In this document: positions 16,431 through 24,832 of the stretch, in pieces
How positions within the stretch are numbered: the first letter of the stretch is position 1
How the letters are laid out: each line of letters begins with the position of its first letter
Source of the DNA: an uncultured Paracoccaceae bacterium
GTDB taxonomy: Bacteria; Pseudomonadota; Alphaproteobacteria; Rhodobacterales; Rhodobacteraceae
Direction: 5' to 3'
NCBI GenBank assembly: GCA_947503925.1
Contig: CANNFQ010000013.1
Coordinates: 62,001 to 126,000, forward strand
DNA length: 64,000 bases
Translations under genes and position numbers: made by a program
Notes under the pieces: model-generated
Database searches by the model: none
What the model was told of the DNA's origin: nothing
What the model saw: the letters and a program-made list of their open reading frames with translations, nothing else

Positions 16431-17486
16431 ATGACCTATGTTCCCGCCGAGGACCGTTACGACCGCATGGTATATCGCCGCTGTGGCAAATCAGGTGTGC
16501 AACTGCCCGCCGTGTCGCTGGGCTTGTGGCATAATTTTGGGCATGACACGCCGCATGAGACAAAGCGCGCGATCTGCCGTACGGCATTTGATCACGGGAT
16601 TACCCATTTTGATCTGGCTAATAATTATGGCCCGCCTCCGGGCTCTGCCGAACATGCGTTCGGGTCGATCTTGCAGGAGGATTTTGCCGGTTACCGTGAC
16701 GAGATGATCATCAGCACCAAGGCTGGATACGACATGTGGCCCGGGCCTTACGGTCAATGGGGCAGTCGCAAATACCTTGTTGCGTCCTGTGACCAATCCT
16801 TGCGCCGGATGGGGCTTGATTACGTTGATATCTTCTACTCGCACCGGTTTGATCCTGATACCCCGTTGGAGGAAACGATGGGCGCCCTCGACTACATTGT
16901 TCGATCTGGTCGCGCGCTCTATGCCGGGATTTCATCCTACAACACGGCGCGCACCCTCGAGGCGGTGGCGATCCTGAAGAATCTGGGCACCCCGTGTTTG
17001 ATCCATCAGCCGTCTTACAACATGCTGAACCGCTGGGTCGAACGCGACGGGCTGAAAGGTGCACTGACCGAGCTGGGCGTCGGTTCTATCGCATTTACGC
17101 CGCTGGCCCAAGGGATGCTGACCAAGAAATATCTGGGCGGGATTCCAGATGACAGCCGCGCGGCCCAAGGCAAGTCACTATTCCCATCGATGCTGACCGA
17201 ACAGGCGATCGAAAACATCCGCAAACTGAATGAGATTGCCGCGGCGCGCGGTCAGACCCTTGCACAAATGGCGATTGCCTGGGTGCTGCGCGATGGGGGG
17301 ATTACCACCGCCCTTATCGGCGCATCGCGCCCGTCGCAGGTGACTGATTGTGCCGGCGCTGTTGGTAATTTGGAATTTACGGCTGAAGAATTAGCTTTGA
17401 TCGATCAATATGCCGATGAGGAACAGATCAATTTATGGGCACAGTCGGCAGAGCAGACAGAGGGTGGTGCCGCGCGCCAGAAGTGA
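16431..17486 (+). CDS. Aldo/keto reductase, YghZ-like (L-glyceraldehyde 3-phosphate reductase type)
   Basis: ATG 16431 has AGGAG 8 bases upstream; the product has 351 residues, near the 346 of E. coli YghZ. The AKR catalytic set is visible: Asp and Tyr in FDLANNYGPPPGSAE (~residues 61-75), Lys in IISTKAGYDMWPGPYG (~97-112) and His in DIFYSHRFDPDTPLEE (~138-153). The YghZ-type segments FTPLAQGMLTKKYLGG and GASRPSQV near the C terminus also match. Such enzymes reduce aldehydes such as methylglyoxal or L-glyceraldehyde 3-phosphate with NADPH. It stands alone. Confidence 0.9.
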   Translation: MTYVPAEDRYDRMVYRRCGKSGVQLPAVSLGLWHNFGHDTPHETKRAICRTAFDHGITHFDLANNYGPPPGSAEHAFGSILQEDFAGYRDEMIISTKAGYDMWPGPYGQWGSRKYLVASCDQSLRRMGLDYVDIFYSHRFDPDTPLEETMGALDYIVRSGRALYAGISSYNTARTLEAVAILKNLGTPCLIHQPSYNMLNRWVERDGLKGALTELGVGSIAFTPLAQGMLTKKYLGGIPDDSRAAQGKSLFPSMLTEQAIENIRKLNEIAAARGQTLAQMAIAWVLRDGGITTALIGASRPSQVTDCAGAVGNLEFTAEELALIDQYADEEQINLWAQSAEQTEGGAARQK

Positions 17487-17588
17487 CGTTTTTCGTCTCT
17501 GGCACTTCTTTGCGATCTCGCGTCAGAAGAGGGGTTTACTTTTGCCCATGATGGCGGCTTTTTCACCTTGGGGGCCGAAGGAGGTATC

Positions 17589-18182
17589 GTGCGCCGATTT
17601 CCGGTAGCGAAGGCAGGTCAGGTTATTGGCCTTTTGGGGGGATCATTTGATCCGCCACATGCCGGGCATGTGCATATCACAAAGGCCGCGCTCAAACGGT
17701 TTGGGTTGGATCATGTGTGGTGGCTGGTCAGTCCCGGCAATCCGCTAAAGTTTGCTGGTCCCGCCCCGCTCCCCCAACGGATGCAGGCGTCCGGTGCAAT
17801 GATGCGCCACCCTCGCGTGACGGTAACGGATATCGAACGCCAGCTTGGCACCCGCTATACGGCGCAAACGCTTTCGGCCTTGTTCAGACGTTATCCGGGT
17901 GTGCGATTTGTTTGGCTGATGGGTGCCGATAACCTTGCCCAGTTTCACAAGTGGCAAGACTGGCGCTGGATCATGGATCATGTCCCGGTTGGCGTTTTGG
18001 CGCGGCCCGGTGACCGAATTTCAGCGCGCCTGTCCAAGGCGGCCCGGATATACCGTGCGGCGAAACTGCCGAAACAAGCGGCGCATCGGTTGGGTCGTGC
18101 CGGGCCACCGGCTTGGGCCTTTGTGAACCTGCCGATGTCAGATCAGTCATCATCGGCCATTCGTGCGCGGGGTGAATGGTGA
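17589..18182 (+). CDS. nadD: Nicotinate-nucleotide adenylyltransferase
   Basis: I choose GTG 17589 because AAGGAGG lies just upstream; the TTG at 17568 has no ribosome site. The product, 197 residues, carries the nucleotidyltransferase loop [14 protein letters not shown] near residue 20 and the ending DQSSSAIR (the SSxxR nucleotide-binding motif). [12 protein letters not shown] in the middle is a strong NadD signature. It makes nicotinate adenine dinucleotide in NAD synthesis. The stop shares its last base with the start of the dacB-like gene (TGATG). Confidence 0.93.
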   Translation: MRRFPVAKAGQVIGLLGGSFDPPHAGHVHITKAALKRFGLDHVWWLVSPGNPLKFAGPAPLPQRMQASGAMMRHPRVTVTDIERQLGTRYTAQTLSALFRRYPGVRFVWLMGADNLAQFHKWQDWRWIMDHVPVGVLARPGDRISARLSKAARIYRAAKLPKQAAHRLGRAGPPAWAFVNLPMSDQSSSAIRARGEW

Positions 18183-19642
18183 TGCGTTTGACCAGACGTG
18201 CGGTTCTGGGTGGAGCTGTCTCTAGCCTGGCGACGGCCGCGATGGCAGAGGCGCCTTTGACATCGATGCGTCCACGCGCCCGGCTGATGGACACTGGCAG
18301 TGCGGCGCGCATGATCGAACAGGCCGGTTTGTCAGGGCAGGTCGGGTTTGTGATGGCGGATGCCGCCAGCGGTGAGATATTGGATGCCGCCGCCCCGGAT
18401 CTGCCCCAACCCCCTGCCAGTGTCACAAAAGCGGTCACTGCGCTTTATGCAATTGAAGGGTTGGGCGTCGGCCATCAGTTTGTGACACGCGTTATGGCCG
18501 ACGGGCCAGTTGTTGATGGTGTTCTGCAGGGCAACCTGATCCTTGCCGGTGGCGGTGATCCCAATCTGGTGACTGATCAGTTGGCAAATCTGGCCGAAAA
18601 CCTCAAGGCCAGCGGCCTGCGCATTGTTGAAGGCGATTTTCTGGTCTGGGACAATGCCCTGATCAACCTTGATGAGATTGATCCGTCACAGTTGGATCAT
18701 CTGGGCTACAACCCAACAATCACTGGGCTGAACCTAAATTACAATCGTGTCCATTTCGAATGGAAGCGGGCTGGTGATGCCTATACCACCGCCATGGATG
18801 CGCGCAGCGAAAAGCACCGCCCCGTTGTGACCACCGCGCGGATGCGCATTGTGGATCGCCGGGCGCCTGTTTTCACTTATCAGGCCCGTGATGGTGTCGA
18901 TGAATGGACCGTGGCCCGCTATGCCCTCAACAACGCAGGATCGCGGTGGCTGCCGGTGCGTGTTCCGGCCCTTTATGCAGGCGAGGTTTTTGCAACATTT
19001 GCCAGAGTGCAGGGCATTGTCCTGAAGCGCCCTAAAGAAATTGGTATGCTGCCGCAAAGCCAGGAACTCGCCCGTTTTGCGAGCCAACCGCTGGACCGGA
19101 TGATGCAGGGCATGTTGCGGTTTTCGACCAATATCACGGCAGAAGCGGCGGGGCTGTCGGCCACAGCCGCGCGAACAGGCCAGAAACGTGGTTTGCGAAC
19201 CTCTGCCCTTGGAATGGCGCGCTGGGCCGAGGATCGCGCGGCGATTGCGCCATACTTTGTTGACCATTCCGGTTTGGGTGATGCCGCACGTGTGACGGCG
19301 GCGGATATGGTGCGGTTTTTGACGGCTGACAGGGTTGTGCCGGCACTGCGACCGCTCATGAAGCGGATCGACATGGTTGACCGTGACCGCAACGTTATCC
19401 GAGATCATCCGGGGCAGGTTCTGGCAAAAACGGGGACGTTGAATTTCGTCTCAAGCCTTGCGGGATATCTGGAAACGGCCAGCGGCCGCAATCTGGCTTT
19501 CGCGTTTTTTGGTGCCGATCTGGATGCCCGTGAAGCGGGCAAGCGGGCCGGCGACGAAGCCCCACCCGGGGCCCGGCAATGGAATCGTAAAGCCAAGGCC
19601 TTGCAGCAGCAAGTTTTGCAGAATTGGATCAGGTGGGCCTAG
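18182..19642 (+). CDS. dacB: D-alanyl-D-alanine carboxypeptidase/endopeptidase (PBP4, S13 family)
   Basis: The product of about 486 residues starts [15 protein letters not shown], a twin-arginine-like signal peptide ending near AMAEA, so it is periplasmic. The serine penicillin-binding triad is complete: SVTK (PPASVTKAV, ~residue 80), STN (RFSTNITAEAAG, ~residue 317) and KTG (AKTGTLNFVSS, ~residue 415). PBP4 enzymes trim and cut peptidoglycan cross-links. ATG 18182 overlaps the nadD stop; GTG 18179 and ATG 18176 are alternative starts. Its stop overlaps the convergent small gene as CTAG. Confidence 0.92.
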   Translation: MRLTRRAVLGGAVSSLATAAMAEAPLTSMRPRARLMDTGSAARMIEQAGLSGQVGFVMADAASGEILDAAAPDLPQPPASVTKAVTALYAIEGLGVGHQFVTRVMADGPVVDGVLQGNLILAGGGDPNLVTDQLANLAENLKASGLRIVEGDFLVWDNALINLDEIDPSQLDHLGYNPTITGLNLNYNRVHFEWKRAGDAYTTAMDARSEKHRPVVTTARMRIVDRRAPVFTYQARDGVDEWTVARYALNNAGSRWLPVRVPALYAGEVFATFARVQGIVLKRPKEIGMLPQSQELARFASQPLDRMMQGMLRFSTNITAEAAGLSATAARTGQKRGLRTSALGMARWAEDRAAIAPYFVDHSGLGDAARVTAADMVRFLTADRVVPALRPLMKRIDMVDRDRNVIRDHPGQVLAKTGTLNFVSSLAGYLETASGRNLAFAFFGADLDAREAGKRAGDEAPPGARQWNRKAKALQQQVLQNWIRWA

Positions 19643-19821
19643 GCTGCTTTCGCCGTTCTTGGACCCGCGACAACCCAGATAATAAAGCCAATGACCGGAA
19701 CGATCAGGATTAGCAGTGTCCATACCGTCTTGTTCACGGTGGTTTCTGCCGACGTCACAACTTGCAGGATTGCATAGGCGCTGCAGGCGAGAACGATGAG
19801 GCTCAGGAAAATGGCGGGCAT
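19639..19821 (-). CDS. Small membrane protein with PLDc_N-type domain
   Basis: The 60-residue product has two hydrophobic segments (LSLIVLACSAYAILQVV and TLLILIVPVIGFIIWVVAGP) and ends KTAKAA-like. This two-helix shape with a VPVIGFIIWxxxGP core is that of the phospholipase-D N-terminal (PLDc_N) small proteins of inner membranes. Function is unknown. It converges with dacB; the two stops interlock as CTAG at 19639-19642. Confidence 0.75.
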   Translation of the reverse strand: MPAIFLSLIVLACSAYAILQVVTSAETTVNKTVWTLLILIVPVIGFIIWVVAGPRTAKAA

Positions 19822-19903
19822 GGGTACTCTTTCTTAGATGTGTCGGGATCAACTCTATGTCTGAACTATGTTCATTTTTTGGCGCCTACAAGAGTTTTTC
19901 GGC

Positions 19904-20323
19904 TCATAGTGTCATATGTCGCGCGCGTGCGCCCCGTTCGATGGCCGCCGCATGCAAACGGTCCAGTTCAAGTTCGTCCCTGATTTCTTCAAGCATCCGG
20001 GCCTCTGGCCCGACGATCATGCCGTCGGCGGCGGCGACATCACAGGACAGCGCATAGGCGGTTTCAAAGAGCTTTTCGGGCAGGGCATCCCGGATCAGGC
20101 CAAAAAGCGCCTCTAACCCGTCGACCTGTTCCAGCAGATCAAACACCATTTTGGACATGCGCGGCAGCCGTTCGGCATCATAGCCTGCAAAAACGGGCAG
20201 GTTGTTGATTGCGTTACTCATCTTGACCAATTCCGACGTGCTGATGTTTTCGTCAGAGGCCGAAACGGCAATCATCAAAGCGGCCAGCGCGTCCTGCGCT
20301 GTCATGGGGGCGTTATTGAGCAT
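19904..20323 (-). CDS. TerB-like (tellurite resistance/DUF533-type) protein
   Basis: ATG 20323 follows an AAGGAAAAG ribosome site; the product has 139 residues, all helical and soluble. The segments [20 protein letters not shown] (~residues 13-32) and [20 protein letters not shown] (~92-111) match the two acidic loops of the TerB fold (AxxxADGxIxxxE), suggesting metal-binding. TerB proteins are linked to stress and metal-related membrane complexes, but this one stands alone, divergent from lysK. Its specific role is unknown. Confidence 0.8.
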   Translation of the reverse strand: MLNNAPMTAQDALAALMIAVSASDENISTSELVKMSNAINNLPVFAGYDAERLPRMSKMVFDLLEQVDGLEALFGLIRDALPEKLFETAYALSCDVAAADGMIVGPEARMLEEIRDELELDRLHAAAIERGARARHMTL

Positions 20324-20435
20324 GTCTTTTCCTTCGGGTTCTGCCCCCCATTTATTGACGCTGTGCCGCTCTCGCAATAGGGAGTGGCCGTTGTTGGGGT
20401 CATGGGGGCCGCGACATTATGACGTGAGAGATATC

Positions 20436-22004
20436 ATGACCAATTTGCGTGACGCTGCGATGACTTCCAAGGCTTGGCCTTTTGTTGAGGCGCGCGCGCT
20501 GCTCAAACGGTATGAGAAGAAGGACCCTGAAAAGGGATATGTCCTGTTTGAAACGGGTTATGGCCCCTCCGGCCTGCCGCATATCGGCACTTTCGGAGAG
20601 GTTCTGCGCACGACAATGATCCGGCGCGCGTTTGAGTTGATTTCGGATATTCCTACCAAGCTGATTTGCTTTTCCGATGATCTGGACGGGATGCGCAAGG
20701 TGCCGGGGAACGTGCCGAACCCCGATGCATTGGCCGAACATATGCATAAGCCGCTGACATCGGTGCCCGATCCGTTCGGCACCCATGACAGTTTTGGTGA
20801 TCACAACAACGCCATGTTGCGCCGGTTTCTGGACACGTTTGGGTTTGAATATGATTTCTATTCGGCGCGCGAATTCTATGGTTCTGGCCAGTTTGATGAG
20901 GTGCTGTTGCGCGCTGCTGCACGCTATGACGATATCATGGCCGTGATGCTGAAATCGCTGCGTGAGGAACGGCAGGGGACCTACTCCATCTTCTTGCCTA
21001 TTCACCCTGAAACGGGCAGCGTTTTGTACGTGCCGATGAAGAATGTCGATGGCGCGAAGGGTGAGGTGACCTTTGACGATGAAGACGGTCGCGAATGGAC
21101 GCTGCCTGTCACTGGCGGCAATGTGAAGTTGCAGTGGAAGCCCGATTTTGGCGCCCGCTGGGCGGCGCTGGATGTCGATTTTGAGATGTATGGCAAGGAG
21201 CACGCGACCAATACAGCAATCTATGACCGGATTTGCGAGATTTTGGGCGGGCGCAAGCCGAACCATTTTTCTTATGAGCTGTTTCTGGATGAGAATGGCC
21301 AGAAGATTTCGAAATCATCGGGCAACGGGATTTCGATTGACGAATGGTTGTCCTATGCGGCGACAGAAAGCCTGAGTTATTTCATGTATCTCAAGCCGAA
21401 AACCGCCAAGCGAATGCATTTTGATGTGATCCCGAAGGCGGTGGATGAATATCATCAGCAGTTGCGCGCATATGCCGATCAGGATGCTGTTGCCCGGATG
21501 AACAACCCGGTGTTCCATATCCATGGCCATAATGTGCCTGCCTCTGACATGGTCGTGCCGTTTGCGATGCTGTTGAACCTTGCTTCTGTTTCCGGAGCTG
21601 AGGATAAGGATACGCTTTGGGGTTTTATCCAGCGTTATGCACCAGAAGCCTCTGCAGAAAAGAACCCGCAGATGGATCAGGCTGCGGGCTTTGCTGTGCG
21701 GTATTACAATGACTTTGTGAAGCCGGCCAAGGTGTACCGCGCCCCGACCGAGCAGGAACGCGCCGCGATGGAAGATCTGGTTGCGCGGTTGAAGGCTTGG
21801 GATGGCGGGCTGGATGCCGAAGAACTGCAATCCATGGTCTTTGCAGTTGGTAAGGCGCATGAATTTGATCCTTTGCGTGCATGGTTTACGGCGCTTTACG
21901 AGGTGCTGCTTGGTGCATCGCAAGGGCCACGCTTTGGTGGTTTCATCGCGCTATATGGTGTTGACGAAACCGTCGCGCTGGTCGAGGTGCGTTTGGCGGA
22001 GTGA
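20436..22004 (+). CDS. lysK: Lysyl-tRNA synthetase, class I
   Basis: From ATG 20436 the product has 522 residues, the usual size for class I LysRS, the form used by most Alphaproteobacteria instead of class II LysS. The class I signatures are present: [13 protein letters not shown] (HIGH-type motif, ~residues 45-57) and KISKSSGNG (KMSKS-type, near residue 290). The enzyme charges tRNA-Lys in the cytosol. The open frame extends back to 20202 through the neighbouring terB-like gene on the other strand, but the homology starts at [19 protein letters not shown] 20460 is a second possible start. Confidence 0.93.
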   Translation: MTNLRDAAMTSKAWPFVEARALLKRYEKKDPEKGYVLFETGYGPSGLPHIGTFGEVLRTTMIRRAFELISDIPTKLICFSDDLDGMRKVPGNVPNPDALAEHMHKPLTSVPDPFGTHDSFGDHNNAMLRRFLDTFGFEYDFYSAREFYGSGQFDEVLLRAAARYDDIMAVMLKSLREERQGTYSIFLPIHPETGSVLYVPMKNVDGAKGEVTFDDEDGREWTLPVTGGNVKLQWKPDFGARWAALDVDFEMYGKEHATNTAIYDRICEILGGRKPNHFSYELFLDENGQKISKSSGNGISIDEWLSYAATESLSYFMYLKPKTAKRMHFDVIPKAVDEYHQQLRAYADQDAVARMNNPVFHIHGHNVPASDMVVPFAMLLNLASVSGAEDKDTLWGFIQRYAPEASAEKNPQMDQAAGFAVRYYNDFVKPAKVYRAPTEQERAAMEDLVARLKAWDGGLDAEELQSMVFAVGKAHEFDPLRAWFTALYEVLLGASQGPRFGGFIALYGVDETVALVEVRLAE

Positions 22005-22045
22005 TCAATCTGCGGCATTGCCATTTATGACCGGCTGATTACCAG

Positions 22046-22342
22046 GTATCTGACCTTTCCCGCAAGGGGAAGGCCAACGCCTGTACCGCCGTGAACGGCA
22101 ATATGTTTAGCTTTGTCGGCCCGGATGCAGAGATGTGTATCCGCCTGTCGCAAAAGGACATCGCGGCTTATGGCGACAACAATCCAAATGATCCGGTGAT
22201 CCGCTATGGCAGCGTGATGAACGGCTATGTCGGCATCCCGGATGCACCGCTGCTGGATGAACCGCAACTGGTGGAATGGTTCGCCAAATCGGTAGGTTTT
22301 GACAGGGGGTTGAAGCCAAAGCCAACAAAGAAAAAGAACTGA
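22046..22342 (+). pseudogene. TfoX N-terminal-domain-like fragment, probably frameshifted
   Basis: The frame ending at 22342 reads SRKGKANACTAVNGNMFSFV, then LRLSQKD-like (CIRLSQKDIAAYG), GYVGIP and a tail VEWFAKSVGFDRGLKPKP, the order seen in small TfoX-N/MmcQ-like proteins. A normal family start (YDRLI) is found in another frame just upstream at about 22024-22040, which suggests a frameshift. An internal GTG 22091 or ATG 22103 could still allow an 80-residue product, though no good ribosome site is seen. I therefore call it decayed. Confidence 0.5.
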
Positions 22343-22394
22343 TACGCAGGTTGGGCCGTATTCCTAATAAGGTGAAATTACAGGAGGGGTTTTG

Positions 22395-22799
22395 ATGAAA
22401 CGGTTTTTTGCACTTGTCTTGGGGGTTTGGATGGCTGCGACGCCGATTGCGGCACAGGATCCCGACGCAATCGCAGATGTGATCGGCAGCCAATTGCAGG
22501 CCTTTACTGATCGCGACGTGGCAGAGGCCTGGCGTTATGCCAGCCCCAACATACAGCGTATGTTTGGCAATCCCGGCAATTTTGGCATGATGGTGCAGCG
22601 TGGCTATCCGATGGTGTGGGACAACGCAGAGGTACGGTTTCTCGAACTACGCGAGATTGCGGGGGCGCAGTGGCAAAAGGTGATGATCCGCGATGCCGAT
22701 GGCGGATTACATGTTCTCGACTACCAGATGATCGAAACTTTGGACGGCTGGCAGATAAATGGCGTTCAATTGTTACCATCCCCTGATATCGGCGCGTGA
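22395..22799 (+). CDS. Exported DUF4864 domain protein
   Basis: ATG 22395 has a strong AGGAGG-like site (CAGGAGGGG) 7 bases upstream. The 134-residue protein starts with a signal peptide (MKRFFALVLGVWMAATPIAAQ) and continues with the DUF4864 pattern: IGSQLQAFTDRDVAEAWRYA (~residues 30-49), ASPNIQRMFGNPGNFGMMVQ and ending WQINGVQLLPS. It is predicted periplasmic, with an NTF2-like fold; function is unknown. It stands alone. Confidence 0.85.
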   Translation: MKRFFALVLGVWMAATPIAAQDPDAIADVIGSQLQAFTDRDVAEAWRYASPNIQRMFGNPGNFGMMVQRGYPMVWDNAEVRFLELREIAGAQWQKVMIRDADGGLHVLDYQMIETLDGWQINGVQLLPSPDIGA

Positions 22800-23017
22800 T
22801 TCTTTCATTTAGACGTGTGAAGCTGCTGGTTTCGGATGTCCTTAATGGCCAAGTATTTTACGCGCGGAAAAATATTCATGTTCTTCAATATGTTATCAAT
22901 GTTTACCTTACGTAAGCATTGTCTTTTTTTTGGACACTATTCCGCCAGAATTCTGTTATTTAACGTTAATGTACCGCGATTGAGGGCGGTGGTGATTGGT
23001 TAATGGTATGAGGGAAC
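22800..23017. promoter_or_regulatory. AT-rich promoter region ahead of the PstS-OmpA gene
   Basis: The 218 bases are markedly AT-richer than the surroundings. Two small palindromes, CTTACGTAAG (22908-22917) and TTAACGTTAA (22961-22970), stand about 50 bases apart and could be operator or nucleoid-protein sites. No single -35/-10 pair is certain. No gene is seen. Confidence 0.4.
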
Positions 23018-24646
23018 ATGAAAATACTTGATCTTTGCGCGCGTAAGGGAAAATTTCTGGCGGGCGCTTTTTTATGTAGTGTAAGCGTGCTTGGAAGCAC
23101 GGCAGCGTTTGCGCAGCAATCTGCGCCTGTGCAACTTCAGTCCGACGACGGAACTATGTCCATCACAGGCAATCTGTTGAGTTTTGATGGCTCTGTATAT
23201 GTTGTCGAGGTCACCGATTTGGGTACGTTGCGTATTCAGGCTGATAGCGTGACCTGCACCGGCGTGCTGTGTCCAGAAGTGTCCAACTTTGGCCCAGAGT
23301 TCGGAATCTACGGATCGCGGACGGTTGGCACGACGTTGATACCTAACCTGCTGCGTGGATACGCAGAATCTGTTGGGGCGACATTCGAAATTACGCCGAC
23401 CGAAGAACCGGCCGAGCGTATCGTGCGTTTGATGAATGCCGATGGATCATTGCGCGCCGAGATTGATTTACAGACCCGCGGTTCCGGCAGTGCATTTCCA
23501 GCACTCGCCGATGGTGTTGCCGCAATCGGCGTTGCGGATCGTCGTATGAAAGACAGCGATGTTGCAAAAATCGCGTCCGCCGGTATTCCGGACCTGCGCG
23601 ATACCGCAAACGAAACTGTTCTGGGTGTCGATGGGATCGTCATGATCACGCATCCAGACAACCCTGTTCGGAACCTGAGTTCATTCGATATTGCCCGAAT
23701 CTGGTCGGGCGAGATTACGAACTGGCTGGAACTGGGTGGTGGTGACCATCCAATCACAGTCAATTCTTTTGGTGAAGGGTCCGGCGACCGCGCGGTCATG
23801 ATGGATGCTTTGGTGCGGCCCAATAATCGGGATGAGACCGCTGACGTCACTCGATGGAGCGCCTATCAGGACATGGTTGATGCCGTGATGGCAGATCGTG
23901 GCGGCATTGGTTTTGTTGGTCGTTGGCTGGCGCGTACAAATGACGTCAATCTGCTGGATATTCGCGAGGAATGTGGCTTGCTTTCCCCGCCGACCGATTT
24001 CCGGATGAAGATTGAAGGCTACGCGCTGTCACGTCGCTTGTATGCGTATACAAGACCTGGCACGCTCCACCCGGAAGCAAAGGCCTTTCTTGATTGGACC
24101 CTGACCAAGGAGGCGCAAGCCTATATCAAGGAAAGCAACTTCATCGATCGCGAATTAGAGCGGATGCGGCTTGAGGATATGGGCATGATGCTGGTTCACA
24201 CCGCGGCCGTCGAACCCGATTTTGATGGTGCGCAGTATTCGGACATGATGTTTCAACTGCGGGGCGCGGACCGTCTGAGCGTGTCGTTCCGTTTCAACAC
24301 CGGATCAAGTGTTCTGGACGTTGAATCGATCCGTAACATCGAAGAATTGGCGGACCGCATGGAAGCCGGTGAATTCGATGGGCTTGAGGTTCTGCTGGTC
24401 GGCTTTGCTGACTCGATTGGTGATCGCGTGCGCAACACAGCGTTGGCGCAAGCACGGGCGGAATCAGTGCGTGCGATTTTGGCAGATGCGTTGAACGCGA
24501 ACACGGCGCAACGTCTGGGCCTCGTGCCGTTGAGCTATGGTGAGTTGCTGCCGTTGTCCTGCAACGATGGTGAAGTGGGCCGCGCCCGTAACCGCCGTGT
24601 TGAAATATGGCTGCGTCTGCCTGACAGCCGGTCAAACCTGCGGTAA
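23018..24646 (+). CDS. Exported PstS-like substrate-binding protein fused to OmpA peptidoglycan-binding domain
   Basis: The 542-residue product starts with a signal peptide (FLAGAFLCSVSVLGSTAAFA, cut near residue 33). Residues ~85-390 are a phosphate-binding-protein-like domain (PBP-like: GSRTVGTTLIPNLLRGYAES, RGSGSAFPALADG, FDIARIWSGEITNWLELGGG, GSGDRAVM, GGIGFVGRW). Residues ~415-540 are an OmpA C-terminal domain (FRFNTGSSVLD, LLVGFADSIGDR, NTALAQARAESVRAIL, RNRRVEIWLR). The product should be periplasmic and tethered to the cell wall, not a transport component. It may sense or buffer phosphate or another oxyanion. It is monocistronic with its own terminator. Confidence 0.85.
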   Translation: MKILDLCARKGKFLAGAFLCSVSVLGSTAAFAQQSAPVQLQSDDGTMSITGNLLSFDGSVYVVEVTDLGTLRIQADSVTCTGVLCPEVSNFGPEFGIYGSRTVGTTLIPNLLRGYAESVGATFEITPTEEPAERIVRLMNADGSLRAEIDLQTRGSGSAFPALADGVAAIGVADRRMKDSDVAKIASAGIPDLRDTANETVLGVDGIVMITHPDNPVRNLSSFDIARIWSGEITNWLELGGGDHPITVNSFGEGSGDRAVMMDALVRPNNRDETADVTRWSAYQDMVDAVMADRGGIGFVGRWLARTNDVNLLDIREECGLLSPPTDFRMKIEGYALSRRLYAYTRPGTLHPEAKAFLDWTLTKEAQAYIKESNFIDRELERMRLEDMGMMLVHTAAVEPDFDGAQYSDMMFQLRGADRLSVSFRFNTGSSVLDVESIRNIEELADRMEAGEFDGLEVLLVGFADSIGDRVRNTALAQARAESVRAILADALNANTAQRLGLVPLSYGELLPLSCNDGEVGRARNRRVEIWLRLPDSRSNLR

Positions 24647-24672
24647 TCTGCAGCAAGAGATTAATCACCAGA

Positions 24673-24708
24673 AAGAGCGCCGCGCATTGTCGGCGCTCTT
24701 TTCTTTTC
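24673..24708 (+). terminator. Rho-independent terminator after the PstS-OmpA gene
   Basis: A perfect 10-bp stem (24673-24682 AAGAGCGCCG with 24691-24700) encloses an 8-base loop and is followed by TTCTTTTC. It starts 26 bases after the stop codon. Confidence 0.9.
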
Positions 24709-24832
24709 GCGGTGTTGCGTCATCCACCGTAACGGTGCTGTCAGCCACCATTCAGCGTTTCAATCTATTCCTTTGCGCAGCGGCCCGGCACTAGCCTGGG
24801 CCTTTGTTTTCTGGCTGCGAAAAGGTGTTTCC

